Positions 52,307 to 60,018 of a DNA stretch of 64,000 nucleotides are shown here, one piece after another. The number at the start of each line of letters is the position of its first letter. Positions within the stretch are counted from its first letter, which is position 1. The stretch is taken from positions 1,807,336 through 1,871,335 of the forward strand of contig NZ_KI866530.1 in NCBI RefSeq assembly GCF_000511175.1. The letters run 5' to 3'. This DNA is from Sediminibacterium salmoneum NBRC 103935 (lineage in GTDB: Bacteria > Bacteroidota > Bacteroidia > Chitinophagales > Chitinophagaceae). Both the position numbers and the translations under genes were made by a program. The notes under the pieces were generated by a model. That model searched no databases, had not been told where the DNA came from, and was given only the letters and a program-made list of their open reading frames with translations.

Positions 52307-54091
52307 TTATTCGATTATTTCTTTTAATAGCCCCTCTGTTTCTTCTTCAATAGCCAGAATATCTTTTGCAATTTCCGCTAATGTCCTTGGGGGCTGGTGT
52401 TTATAGAAGTATTTAGCAAAATTGATTTCATAACCCACCTTGATATCCTTTTCATCCCACCATGCATCAGGAGCAAAAGGCAATACTTCTCTTTCAAAAA
52501 ACTCCTGAATATCTTCTTTCAAAGGAATGTTCTCTGTGTCCTTCAATTTGCTATCTGCCTTTGGTTTCCCTTTACTTGCATAAATAATATTACCGTTTTC
52601 ATCTCTTTCCGGACGGTTCACAGTAATTTGTGTGTAGCCAAAATCCTCGTTATCGAAAATTTTACTGTATTCATTCTCCTCAAAGTCGAGGTACATTTTT
52701 TCAATTACCGGTATATGACTTTCTGAAAACTCAACCCTCTTTTTGCCCAAAGGTTTCCGCATCTTAGTGTAGAACTTTTCAGATGTAGCATTAATCAGCT
52801 GAACCTTTCCTATACGGTGTTTTGCCTTTCTATTGGTGATAACGAAAATGTAAGTGGGAATACCCGTATTGTAGAACATATCATTAGGCAATGCAATGAT
52901 GGCTTCCAACAAATCATTTGAAATGATATGCTTTCTGATTTCGCTTTCACCTTGACCTGCATCACCAGTAAATAAGGCTGAACCATTGTGAACTGAAGCA
53001 ATACGACTGCCGAGTTCGGTATCCTTCATTTTACTGAGCATGTGTAATACAAACATCAACTGACCATCATTAACCCGACTGGTTACAGCTTCATTCTTAT
53101 AGGTGCCATTCAGTATAAAACGCTTATCAATGATCTTTCCTTTTTCGCCTACTCCAAGGGCTTTCTTGTCGGGAGCCCACGTTTTGCCATAAGGCGGGTT
53201 AGTGAGCATGAAATCGAACTTCAAATCAGAAGGAAAACCGTAAGCACTCAATGTACTGCCATAGGCAATTTTGTTTGGGTCTTCACCTTTAATCAGCATA
53301 TCGCTTTTACAGGTAGCGTATATGAATGGCGTACTTTCCTGCCCGTATAAATGAACTGTTGCATTGCTTTTAATTGGACCTTCCGGATTCAACATGAAGT
53401 TCTTTGCGATTGTGAGCATACCACCAGAACCAACGCAAGGGTCGTAAAGCAAATATGTACCTTGTTTGATTTGATCTTTTACGGGAACAAAAACAAGATG
53501 CGTCATTAAATCGATGATTTCCCTTGGTGTAAAGTGCTCTCCTGCTTCTTCGTTATTTTCTTCATTAAAACGCCTTACTAAATCTTCATAAACATAACCC
53601 ATAGCTAATGGTGGTAGCTTATCTGGATGTAGTTCAACTTTGGGAGAACAAAACTTTTCGATTAAAGAGAATAGAATTTGAGCTTCTTCGAGTGTTTCTA
53701 TTTCATTTCTAAACTTAAACTTATTGATAATGTCTTGTACATTATCTGAAAAGCCATTGAGGTAGTTTTCAAAATTAGAACGCAAGTTTTTTGGATCTTG
53801 CATTAGTTTCTTCAATGTGAATGGCGAGGTGTTATAAAAGGCCAGTCCTGAACCATGCTTACTGTTCGTTAACAATGAATCAAGATTTTGCAGCTTGTCC
53901 TTATACTCCGAAAATGTTTTAAGAACCTGGTCTTTCGTAGGCTCTAATAGTAAGTCTAATCTGCGAATAACAATCATTGGCAGAATAACATCTTTGTATT
54001 TACCCTTCTGATAGGTATTAACTAAAACATCATCAGCAACCGTCCAGAGAAAGTTGATAATTGGTTGAAGTGATTGTGTATTTAAAGCCAT
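52307..54091 (-). CDS. hsdM: Type I DNA adenine-N6 methyltransferase subunit M
   Basis: A 594-residue N6-adenine methylase. N-terminal helical domain (LQPIINFLWTVADDVLVNTY, VILPMIVIRRLDLLLEPT), motif region EHFTPREIIDLMTHLVF, SAM-binding YDPCVGSGGMLTIAKNF (about residue 220) and catalytic MLTNPPYGKTWAPDK (NPPY, about 300), then GVGEKGKIID and ALPNDMFYNTGIPTYIFVI. The C-terminal tail contacts HsdS. It starts 3 bases after the HTH regulator stop and is the first enzyme of the operon, so methylation would be expressed before restriction. Confidence 0.95.
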   Translation of the reverse strand: MALNTQSLQPIINFLWTVADDVLVNTYQKGKYKDVILPMIVIRRLDLLLEPTKDQVLKTFSEYKDKLQNLDSLLTNSKHGSGLAFYNTSPFTLKKLMQDPKNLRSNFENYLNGFSDNVQDIINKFKFRNEIETLEEAQILFSLIEKFCSPKVELHPDKLPPLAMGYVYEDLVRRFNEENNEEAGEHFTPREIIDLMTHLVFVPVKDQIKQGTYLLYDPCVGSGGMLTIAKNFMLNPEGPIKSNATVHLYGQESTPFIYATCKSDMLIKGEDPNKIAYGSTLSAYGFPSDLKFDFMLTNPPYGKTWAPDKKALGVGEKGKIIDKRFILNGTYKNEAVTSRVNDGQLMFVLHMLSKMKDTELGSRIASVHNGSALFTGDAGQGESEIRKHIISNDLLEAIIALPNDMFYNTGIPTYIFVITNRKAKHRIGKVQLINATSEKFYTKMRKPLGKKRVEFSESHIPVIEKMYLDFEENEYSKIFDNEDFGYTQITVNRPERDENGNIIYASKGKPKADSKLKDTENIPLKEDIQEFFEREVLPFAPDAWWDEKDIKVGYEINFAKYFYKHQPPRTLAEIAKDILAIEEETEGLLKEIIE

Positions 54092-54094
54092 GAG

Positions 54095-54406
54095 TTATTT
54101 ATTTCTTTTGTTTCTTTTATTAGATTTCAATGTTTCTTGAGCAGCATCCATAGCCTTTAGTGCTACATCTTCATCCTTGACCACTTCATACAACTGATCG
54201 GCCAACCAAAGCACCAGCAACTCGTTTGAATCAGCTTTCAGAATGTCAGCCAAAACTTGTATCTGCTCCCTCTTAATTAATCTGCTCCCTTTTTCAATTT
54301 TACTCAGTTGTGCCGTATCCATTTCCAGCAATGGTGCTACCTGCCGCAAATACAAGTTTTGCTTTTCTCTGAGCTCCCTTACCCTCTCACCAAATTGACT
54401 TTTCAT
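54095..54406 (-). CDS. XRE-type HTH regulator heading the defence operon
   Basis: A 103-residue protein with an N-terminal XRE helix-turn-helix (FGERVRELREKQNLYLRQVA, PLLEMDTAQLSKIEKGSRLI) and a helical, Lys-rich tail (TLKSNKRNKRNK). R-M operons often carry such C-protein-like regulators in front of the methylase. A dyad, TTGnCAA-N3-TTGnCAA, lies 16-32 bases before its start and overlaps a promoter box, so autoregulation of the whole operon is likely. It is separated from the element's replication/integration genes by 160 bases. Confidence 0.88.
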   Translation of the reverse strand: MKSQFGERVRELREKQNLYLRQVAPLLEMDTAQLSKIEKGSRLIKREQIQVLADILKADSNELLVLWLADQLYEVVKDEDVALKAMDAAQETLKSNKRNKRNK

Positions 54407-54421
54407 TGTTTTATTATTGAC

Positions 54422-54443
54422 TTGTCAAATATTGGCAAATATA
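54422..54443 (-). promoter_or_regulatory. Promoter box with overlapping operator dyad for the defence operon
   Basis: On the minus strand TATATTTG (54443-54436) fits the Bacteroidota -7 box TAnnTTTG. The dyad TTGTCAAATATTGGCAA (54422-54438 on the plus strand) has two TTGnCAA half-sites around a 3-base centre and overlaps the box, the normal geometry for a repressor site. No clear -33 TTTG is seen. It probably binds the XRE protein encoded just downstream. Confidence 0.55.
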
Positions 54444-54568
54444 AGAAATCAAAAACAAGATTTTACTAAAAAGAATAGCAGGGTTGCAAACCTTGCAAAG
54501 TCTGCAAACAAAGCAAAAACCCCATCGGGTATGCCGTATGGGGAGCTATGCCAGGGAAAAGATGCTGG

Positions 54569-56818
54569 TTAAATTTTGCGGTAGTGGCCGGCTTTCAGTT
54601 TTTCCAAAGCCTTGCCAGTGGCATTGTGGAGAATATCGTCCACGGTACGGGGTGAAAGCTGAAACTGTTTGCCGATTTCAACGGCCTGCTGGCGGGTAAA
54701 CTCTGCCGGCAAAGTCTCAAAGAATTTGCGTTTGCTGTCGCCTGTTTTAAACTGGGTGGCTTCGCTCTGCTTGGGCAGATTGTTGAACATGAGGATGCTG
54801 TGGTGGAGGTAGATTTCTGCCAAACGCAGGGCGGTATTAAAATCTTCATCGGTACACACTATCAGGGTGGCTGCCTCACCGTTCTCAAATTTGCGGAGAG
54901 AAGTAAAAATCATGGCCATGCGGTACAGGATCAAGCCCAGGCGTTTTACAATACTGGCAGCTTCCTCGGCTGTGAACATGGTTACCTCGTTCAGCCATCC
55001 CTCACAGTGATGGTTTAGCTGCTGCCATTGCTCTGTTGTTAGTTCGATAATGGTTTCTTCCCGTTGCAGGAACTGGACCATATTGAACACCCTGCCTGAA
55101 AGGACTTTGAAATGCTCGGTTAGGTTAATGTTATTGGCATTAGGCGAAACATCTTTCCAACGCTGCTCCACCTTGAAGGCATAGAATAGGAAACGGCTGA
55201 ACAAACCATCTTCGGAAGAGGCTATCAAACCCGTTACCTGATTGGGTGTACCCGATAGGGCAATGGACAAGCTGGGGGCATTTACTTCGGTAAATTCATT
55301 GTTGCCTTTACGGGAACTGGAAAGCCTCTCATGGTGAAACGATTTGCGAAGCATATCGGAATAGGAACCCCATTCCTGTTTGAATACATTGCCCAGGGTA
55401 TCAGCTTCGGTTTCGCAAATGATGCCTGTTCCCTCGTTCTGCTCCAAGTGCCAAAGGATTTTTGCATAGCTGGTATTGGCAGGAATGTACACCACTTTAA
55501 AAGTGGGTTTGGTGGGTGGCTCTTCTGTGGAAGTGTCGCCTTTTTTCTTGCTGCTGATACGCTGCTTGTGTTCTGACAATTCCTGATTGTACAGCATCTC
55601 TGCCTCACGGCTTGCCTTTAGTACAAAGCTGTGGTAATCATCTGCCAGCATTTTGGCGAATTTCAAAGCACCCTTGCCACTGGCAGCCGGTGCAATGGCA
55701 AAAGAAAATACATTGGGGAATACTTCATTTCCTGCATACACTCCCTTTACACCGGGCAAACATCCGCTGAGAATAGCCAATGCACCTGTCAGGAAAACAT
55801 CTCTTTCCCTTTCATCTGTAAAAGCCATTGCACCATGCTGCAAAAGGTCAGGAATTTGCAAATAGAGTTCTTCGGGAATGGTGGGTGTTGCCTTCAGGTA
55901 GTCTTCCTGTGGGGGCTGCTGTTCTGTACTTTGCAGCTTTGCAGTGTTTGCAAACTTTGCAAACTCGGGTTTATGGTGGGTGTAGGCGCTCTTTATCGCT
56001 TCGAGAATTTCTCTTTCAGGTAGGTCAAAATGCTGTGTACATAAAAGTTCAACATCGGACTGCGATAAACCAGCTCGGTTGCAATTAGAAGCAAGCCGAT
56101 AAATATAATTGTTCCTGTTTCCATCGGTGTATTGTGATTTTTGATTAGTGAATTGAATTTGTTGGTTGAAGATGAAAGCGGTATTCAGATCCTCTTCGGG
56201 TTCGCTTTGTTGCAGTGGTGAAATCGTCTCTGTCGTTTCCCTTACCGGCTCCTGCATTTTGGTTTCAGGTAGCTGCACTTTGAATTTCTCGTTACGGATA
56301 TTCTTGTACAGTCCGGGATGGTAACTCATGAAGCAAAGGCGTGTAATGTCTTTGCAGCTTGGGTCGGCCTTTAATCCTGTGGCTTCTTCGTAAAACTGCT
56401 GCACCTGCAAATAGGCTGTGTCATGGTGCTCAATGTCTGTATTCACTTCAATGAATACTTTGAGGCCGTTGCCGCTGGGGCTGATGAAGCATAAGAATGT
56501 GTAGGGAATTTCGGCAATGACTTTGAAGGCTGTATCTAACTGCTCCGGTGTCAGCTTATCAAAATCAAGATGCACAAAGCCGCTGTACATTTCCAGGAAA
56601 GGCATTTGCCTTTTCTCGGTGAATACTGCGGATGGAGTGAAAGCCAACAATTGCTTTTTCTTACTGGCGGCTTCCTCCGCTTTACCCTGTTCCAGCAATG
56701 CCCTGATTTCTTCAACCTCGGCTTTGTATTTGCCGTTGGCTATATCATTGCCAATAAGAAGCAATGATCTCTTTTCAACCGGAACGGTAAAGTTTCTGAA
56801 TATGGTACTTGATGCCAT
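54569..56818 (-). CDS. BT4734/VirE-N plus DUF3987 protein (mobile-element primase/helicase-like)
   Basis: A 749-residue protein common in Bacteroidota integrative elements. The N-terminal BT4734-like region (LLAFTPSAVFTEKRQMPFLE, YSGFVHLDFDKLTPEQLDTA, FLCFISPSGNGLKVFIEV, about 60-140) resembles primase-polymerase folds; CKDITRLCFMSYHPGLYKN follows. After a linker the DUF3987 region has FLTGALAILSGCLPGVKGVY, FAIAPAASGKGALKFAKMLA (a P-loop-like A-x4-GKG), GTGIICETEADTLGNVFKQE and SIALSGTPNQVTGLI. These proteins are thought to help element replication or transfer; the biochemical role is not established. It precedes nothing downstream but the R-M regulator 160 bases on. Confidence 0.85.
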   Translation of the reverse strand: MASSTIFRNFTVPVEKRSLLLIGNDIANGKYKAEVEEIRALLEQGKAEEAASKKKQLLAFTPSAVFTEKRQMPFLEMYSGFVHLDFDKLTPEQLDTAFKVIAEIPYTFLCFISPSGNGLKVFIEVNTDIEHHDTAYLQVQQFYEEATGLKADPSCKDITRLCFMSYHPGLYKNIRNEKFKVQLPETKMQEPVRETTETISPLQQSEPEEDLNTAFIFNQQIQFTNQKSQYTDGNRNNYIYRLASNCNRAGLSQSDVELLCTQHFDLPEREILEAIKSAYTHHKPEFAKFANTAKLQSTEQQPPQEDYLKATPTIPEELYLQIPDLLQHGAMAFTDERERDVFLTGALAILSGCLPGVKGVYAGNEVFPNVFSFAIAPAASGKGALKFAKMLADDYHSFVLKASREAEMLYNQELSEHKQRISSKKKGDTSTEEPPTKPTFKVVYIPANTSYAKILWHLEQNEGTGIICETEADTLGNVFKQEWGSYSDMLRKSFHHERLSSSRKGNNEFTEVNAPSLSIALSGTPNQVTGLIASSEDGLFSRFLFYAFKVEQRWKDVSPNANNINLTEHFKVLSGRVFNMVQFLQREETIIELTTEQWQQLNHHCEGWLNEVTMFTAEEAASIVKRLGLILYRMAMIFTSLRKFENGEAATLIVCTDEDFNTALRLAEIYLHHSILMFNNLPKQSEATQFKTGDSKRKFFETLPAEFTRQQAVEIGKQFQLSPRTVDDILHNATGKALEKLKAGHYRKI

Positions 56819-56848
56819 TGTTCTGTTCTTTCAGTTAATAAAAAATTC

Positions 56849-57154
56849 TTACTTCTTGCGTTTGTTGCGGATAACATAGTCGGCTGCCATCTGATCAATT
56901 TCATCGGCTGCTGATTTTCGGTTACGCTGTAACCAGTTATCCAATTCCTCCCGTTTGAAGTAGAGTTTCTTACCCTGAGGACAGAAATGGGGGATGTGCT
57001 TTGTACTGGTGAGTTTGTACAAATGCGATGGGCTTACATCCAAATACTTGCAAGCCTCATTAAAGTTCAGTACTGTTTTTTGTAACAGGTTTTGCTCATC
57101 CAGCTTGTTAGCGATTTCGGTGAGCTTGTCTAAGATTAAATCTTCGTTTGCCAT
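56849..57154 (-). CDS. Excisionase-like helix-turn-helix protein
   Basis: A 101-residue protein starting at 57154 (MANEDLILDKLTEIANKLDE). Residues 25-80 are a MerR/HTH_17-type winged helix (VLNFNEACKYLDVSPSHLYK, LTSTKHIPHFCPQGKKLYFK, REELDNWLQRNR), the form of excisionase/topology proteins in Bacteroidota elements (Xis/RteA-less type). Such proteins bend att DNA or regulate transfer genes. It sits 30 bases before the VirE/DUF3987 gene in the same direction, so the two are an operon. Confidence 0.85.
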   Translation of the reverse strand: MANEDLILDKLTEIANKLDEQNLLQKTVLNFNEACKYLDVSPSHLYKLTSTKHIPHFCPQGKKLYFKREELDNWLQRNRKSAADEIDQMAADYVIRNKRKK

Positions 57155-57259
57155 CTTTTTACTTTTTAAAGTTTGATGGCACAAACCTCTCAAATGCTTG
57201 AGGGGCAAAGGTTAAGGGGTTAATCCCTTACTCAGATTACTGAATAATCTTAATGTTTT

Positions 57260-58327
57260 TTATTGCAGATATTTGAAGATTTTGTCAATGGTTGCCTTTT
57301 CCTTCGGTTCAATTCTGTTCTTTGAACCACTGGCAGAAAGGTTGTTTGCTGTAATAGGGGTGTCCTTCTTTGAATAGAAGATTTTTGACTTCTCTATGTT
57401 GGCCAGTGAAAGGCTATTGAAGTATGGCATGAACTTATCAATGCAGTAGCGGAAGTGTTTTGTTTCGCAGCCTAATTGAATTTTAACTGCACCCGGCAGG
57501 ATGCTTTTTGCTGTGAAGGCTTTTATCAATTCATCAGCATTAGCAACATCCTCATTCAGGAACTCTATCTGATAGCACAACTGATTTACAACAGTTTTCA
57601 GTTTTTCAATATCATCTTTGAAGCCGAAGCAAATTGTTTCCTGGCTTTCGGTGAATTCCTCGCTTTGCTTGCCGACTGGCACTACCTGCCCAATGTATTC
57701 TAATTCTTGGATGCTTGACAATGGCAGTTCCAAATCCAACACATAAAAGTCTTCTAAACTTGTGGTGTGCTGCAAGCTGTTTTCAAATGAATGTTGAACG
57801 CTAAAATAAAGCTGTATCAAACTATGCTTTAAGCAATGAAGGGCATAATGTACATGATTGCTTTGCTCATTGGGATCTGTTGTAAAATCCCTTTCAATTA
57901 ACTCGGCTGCGGTTTGCTTTGCCAATACTTTGATACTGTTGAGCACCTTGTTAATCTGATACTGAATATCAACCAACTCAGTAAGTGATGCAGCTTTCAA
58001 AAGGATGGAATTATATACCCTGAGTGTTTCCGCTGTGATTACTAAAAAATAAAAGTTGGTGATGGGGTCTGTGTACTTGGGTAAAACTGTTTTATATGAA
58101 AGCGGTTGTATTGTGTCGTTTGTAATTGCACTATCGGCCAGCACTTTCTTTAACTGCGGATAGTCGGCCAGCAATGCGGTCATTTGTGACTGCAATTCTG
58201 CAATAGTTTTCGGTGTAGCTGCTTTTGCAGCTTTCACCAATTCAGTGAACCGCCTTGAGTTGGTGGTATCCATTTTCCACGGTTTCAAAGCACCGTGCAT
58301 TATGCTGTCTAATACTTTTATCTCCAT
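57260..58327 (-). CDS. Hypothetical protein of Bacteroidota integrative elements (RteC-like position)
   Basis: A 355-residue, mostly helical protein of unknown function (AKAATPKTIAELQSQMTALL, SIKVLAKQTAAELIERDFTT, HCLKHSLIQLYFSVQHSFEN). The end has KFMPYFNSLSLANIEKSKIF followed by KEKATIDKIFKYLQ. Proteins of this size and position, directly after the integrase, recur in small Bacteroidota islands; some resemble RteC-type regulators but I see no clear HTH. It starts 2 bases after the integrase stop, so it is co-expressed with it. Confidence 0.65.
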   Translation of the reverse strand: MEIKVLDSIMHGALKPWKMDTTNSRRFTELVKAAKAATPKTIAELQSQMTALLADYPQLKKVLADSAITNDTIQPLSYKTVLPKYTDPITNFYFLVITAETLRVYNSILLKAASLTELVDIQYQINKVLNSIKVLAKQTAAELIERDFTTDPNEQSNHVHYALHCLKHSLIQLYFSVQHSFENSLQHTTSLEDFYVLDLELPLSSIQELEYIGQVVPVGKQSEEFTESQETICFGFKDDIEKLKTVVNQLCYQIEFLNEDVANADELIKAFTAKSILPGAVKIQLGCETKHFRYCIDKFMPYFNSLSLANIEKSKIFYSKKDTPITANNLSASGSKNRIEPKEKATIDKIFKYLQ

Positions 58328-58329
58328 CG

Positions 58330-59436
58330 CTATAAGTCTAATTTGATTTTATTCGCTGCCTCCTGTTTTTTATGGTCAATCACCTTAGCGTAAATTTCGG
58401 TTGTTTTCAGGTGCCTGTGTCCTAAGAGTTTTGAAACAGTGTAAATGTCTGTACCCAATGTAATTTGAAGGGTGGCGTAGGTATGCCTTGCACAGTGAAA
58501 GGTGATGTGTTTTGTGATACCTGCTTTCATTACCCATTCACGAAGTTTCAAGTTATGCCAGGCACTGTAATACAAGCCTTCAAATACTTTATCCTCGGGC
58601 TTCCTTCTATTGCCTAACAACTGAAAAGCCTGTTCTGAAATGGGCAAGGTTTCTGCTCCCTTTGTTTTCTTCTGCCTGAAACGGATGTAATACCCGGACT
58701 GCTCGGAGTGCTGCACTTCTGACCAAACCAGCTTTTCAATATCTGACCAACGCAAACCCGTTAAGGCAGAAAAGATGAAAGCATCTTTCAACACCGGCAT
58801 TTCACATTCCACTTTAGCGGCTGCCTGTAGTTCTTCCAATGTCAGGAACTCCCTATCTGGATCATCCGCTTTGATGCCTTCCACTTGGTTTGCCGGGTTG
58901 GTTTGGATGATGCCTTCTTTTACGGCTTCTTTCAAAGCTGCTGTTACCTTGCTGAAATAGGAAGATTGAGAGTTCTGCGAAAGGCGTTTATTGGTTTTGC
59001 TCTTGGCTTCATACTGGAGGTAGTTCTTGAAATCTTCCAGCCAGTTTTTATCAATTTCTTTGAATGATGCTCCGTTCTTGGCAAACTTCTTCAAGTGTTT
59101 CAATACGCTATCCCAGTTGCCCCAATTACCCTGGCTGTTTCTCCTTTTCTCTGTGAGGCGTTCAAAGTAGGCAATGAAACTGCCTTTGGCTTTATCGGTA
59201 TCACGAAAGCCGTATTCCTCATTCTTTATCTGTAACAAACGCTTCGACCTGATGGCTTCTGCCAATACAAGTGTTTTGCAGTTCTCTTCCTTCTGCTCTT
59301 TGGTGAGCTTGCCTTTCTCCGGCTCGGGTATCAGGTAGAGTTGCAGGTATTCGTAATCTCTTTTACCATCACTGTAGTAATCAAGATACAGGCTGATTTT
59401 ATCGCCCTTTTTGCGTTGCCTAAGTGTTACTGTCAT
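58330..59436 (-). CDS. Tyrosine recombinase (integrase) of the element
   Basis: A 368-residue site-specific recombinase. N-terminal arm/core-binding region (LRQRKKGDKISLYLDYYSDG, a SAM-like FIAYFERLTEKRRNSQGNWG), then the catalytic domain with ALTGLRWSDIEKLVW (Arg I, about 224), a Lys in the beta-hairpin RQKKTKGAETLPIS, ITFHCARHTYATLQI (H-x-x-R box) and the nucleophile in HLKTTEIYAKV. All catalytic residues are present. It overlaps the zinc-ribbon/HTH gene by 4 bases. Likely catalyses integration at the mnmE 3' end 560 bases away. Confidence 0.94.
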   Translation of the reverse strand: MTVTLRQRKKGDKISLYLDYYSDGKRDYEYLQLYLIPEPEKGKLTKEQKEENCKTLVLAEAIRSKRLLQIKNEEYGFRDTDKAKGSFIAYFERLTEKRRNSQGNWGNWDSVLKHLKKFAKNGASFKEIDKNWLEDFKNYLQYEAKSKTNKRLSQNSQSSYFSKVTAALKEAVKEGIIQTNPANQVEGIKADDPDREFLTLEELQAAAKVECEMPVLKDAFIFSALTGLRWSDIEKLVWSEVQHSEQSGYYIRFRQKKTKGAETLPISEQAFQLLGNRRKPEDKVFEGLYYSAWHNLKLREWVMKAGITKHITFHCARHTYATLQITLGTDIYTVSKLLGHRHLKTTEIYAKVIDHKKQEAANKIKLDL

Positions 59437-59792
59437 GCTTCAGTTAGTTTGAATAATTCATTGATAGCTGCCCGGGGAATACGGGTACTTCTGCCCAGTT
59501 TACCTGCTTTGAGTTCGCCTTTCACAATGAGCCTGTAAATGGTCCATCGGCTGGCGTTGATTAACTGGCAGGCTTCTTCAACGGTTAGAAATTCCTTTTG
59601 AGCAATGGCAGGGTTGTAAAGTGCTTTCTCGGTTTCTTCCTTGATGGCCACTTCAATTTTTTCGTTCCGCTTCCGCTGCTTGTATGCTCGTTTGGCACAG
59701 GTATCTGAGCAAAACTGTGTAACGGTAGTCTTTGCGGTAAAGCGATTACCGCAGTGCTGACAAGTTTTTTGAAGACGAATGTTACTGCTCAT
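59433..59792 (-). CDS. Zinc-ribbon plus HTH (excisionase-type) protein upstream of the integrase
   Basis: A 119-residue protein from the start at 59792 (MSSNIRLQKTCQHCGNRFTA); the longer frame to 59903 reads through the GGCAACAA boxes and is unlikely. Residues 11-32 hold a treble-clef-like zinc site (CQHCGNRF...FCSDTCAKRAY, Cys-x2-Cys and Cys-x3-Cys), followed by a charged helix and a HTH_17 domain (FLTVEEACQLINASRWTIYR, LIVKGELKAGKLGRSTRIPR). It probably binds att-region DNA and directs integration or excision. Its promoter region contains the right-hand arm-type boxes, so it may autoregulate. Confidence 0.85.
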   Translation of the reverse strand: MSSNIRLQKTCQHCGNRFTAKTTVTQFCSDTCAKRAYKQRKRNEKIEVAIKEETEKALYNPAIAQKEFLTVEEACQLINASRWTIYRLIVKGELKAGKLGRSTRIPRAAINELFKLTEA

Positions 59793-59870
59793 TTTGTTGC
59801 CTGTTGTTGCTCCATGTTGCAGCTTGTAGCTGTATGTAGCATGTTCTCTCCCGACTGTTGCCTGATTTGT

Positions 59871-59968
59871 GGGCAACAAATCTGGGCAACAATTAGGCAA
59901 CAAATATAGGTAAAAAAGTAGAGTTGGGCAACAAAAAAGAGAAGGATAAATCAGCTAAAACCCAACAA
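59871..59968 (+). promoter_or_regulatory. Right-end cluster of GGCAACAA boxes (putative arm-type sites)
   Basis: Five copies in one orientation: GGGCAACAA (59871-59879, 59884-59892, 59926-59934), AGGCAACAA (59895-59903) and CCCAACAA (59961-59968). The first three are spaced 13 and 12 bases, near one helical turn. They lie between the excisionase-like gene start and the mnmE stop and match the box at the left end, so they are the best candidates for integrase or excisionase arm sites. The interval 59793-60000 holds no other feature. Confidence 0.6.
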
Positions 59969-60000
59969 AAACAAGCATTTATGAAACAAAGGAAAGATAG

Positions 60001-60018
60001 TTACTTTCCGATACAGAA
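60001..60018 (-). other. Right attachment site (end of intact mnmE)
   Basis: The last five codons and stop of mnmE (F-C-I-G-K-stop) form the target; the copy at 28762-28779 differs at three positions, all silent in that reading. Because the mnmE side is intact, the host gene was kept functional after insertion. Confidence 0.75.

Larger units (their letters stand above)
28762..60006. mobile_element. Integrative element (~31 kb) inserted at the 3' end of mnmE, carrying a defence island
   Basis: The right edge is the stop codon end of mnmE and the left edge is a second copy of that end: TTACTTCCCGATGCAAAA at 28762-28779 versus TTACTTTCCGATACAGAA at 60001-60018, 15 of 18 identical and in the same orientation. 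Both read on the minus strand as F-C-I-G-K-stop. A tyrosine recombinase (58330-59436) and a small DNA-binding protein (59433-59792) lie at the right end as expected. No conjugation, relaxase or phage structural gene is visible, so it is an integrative, perhaps mobilizable, genomic island. Cargo is the 13-gene defence operon and a hairpin-rich gene-poor stretch. Confidence 0.8.

Noticed and set aside
59871-59968. GGCAACAA repeats as a small CRISPR array
   Set aside because: Repeats are only 8-9 bases with 3-26 base gaps and no cas genes; the match at the left element end points to recombinase sites.
28762-60006. Conjugative transposon or prophage
   Set aside because: No relaxase, Tra proteins, capsid, portal or terminase genes were found between the att copies.
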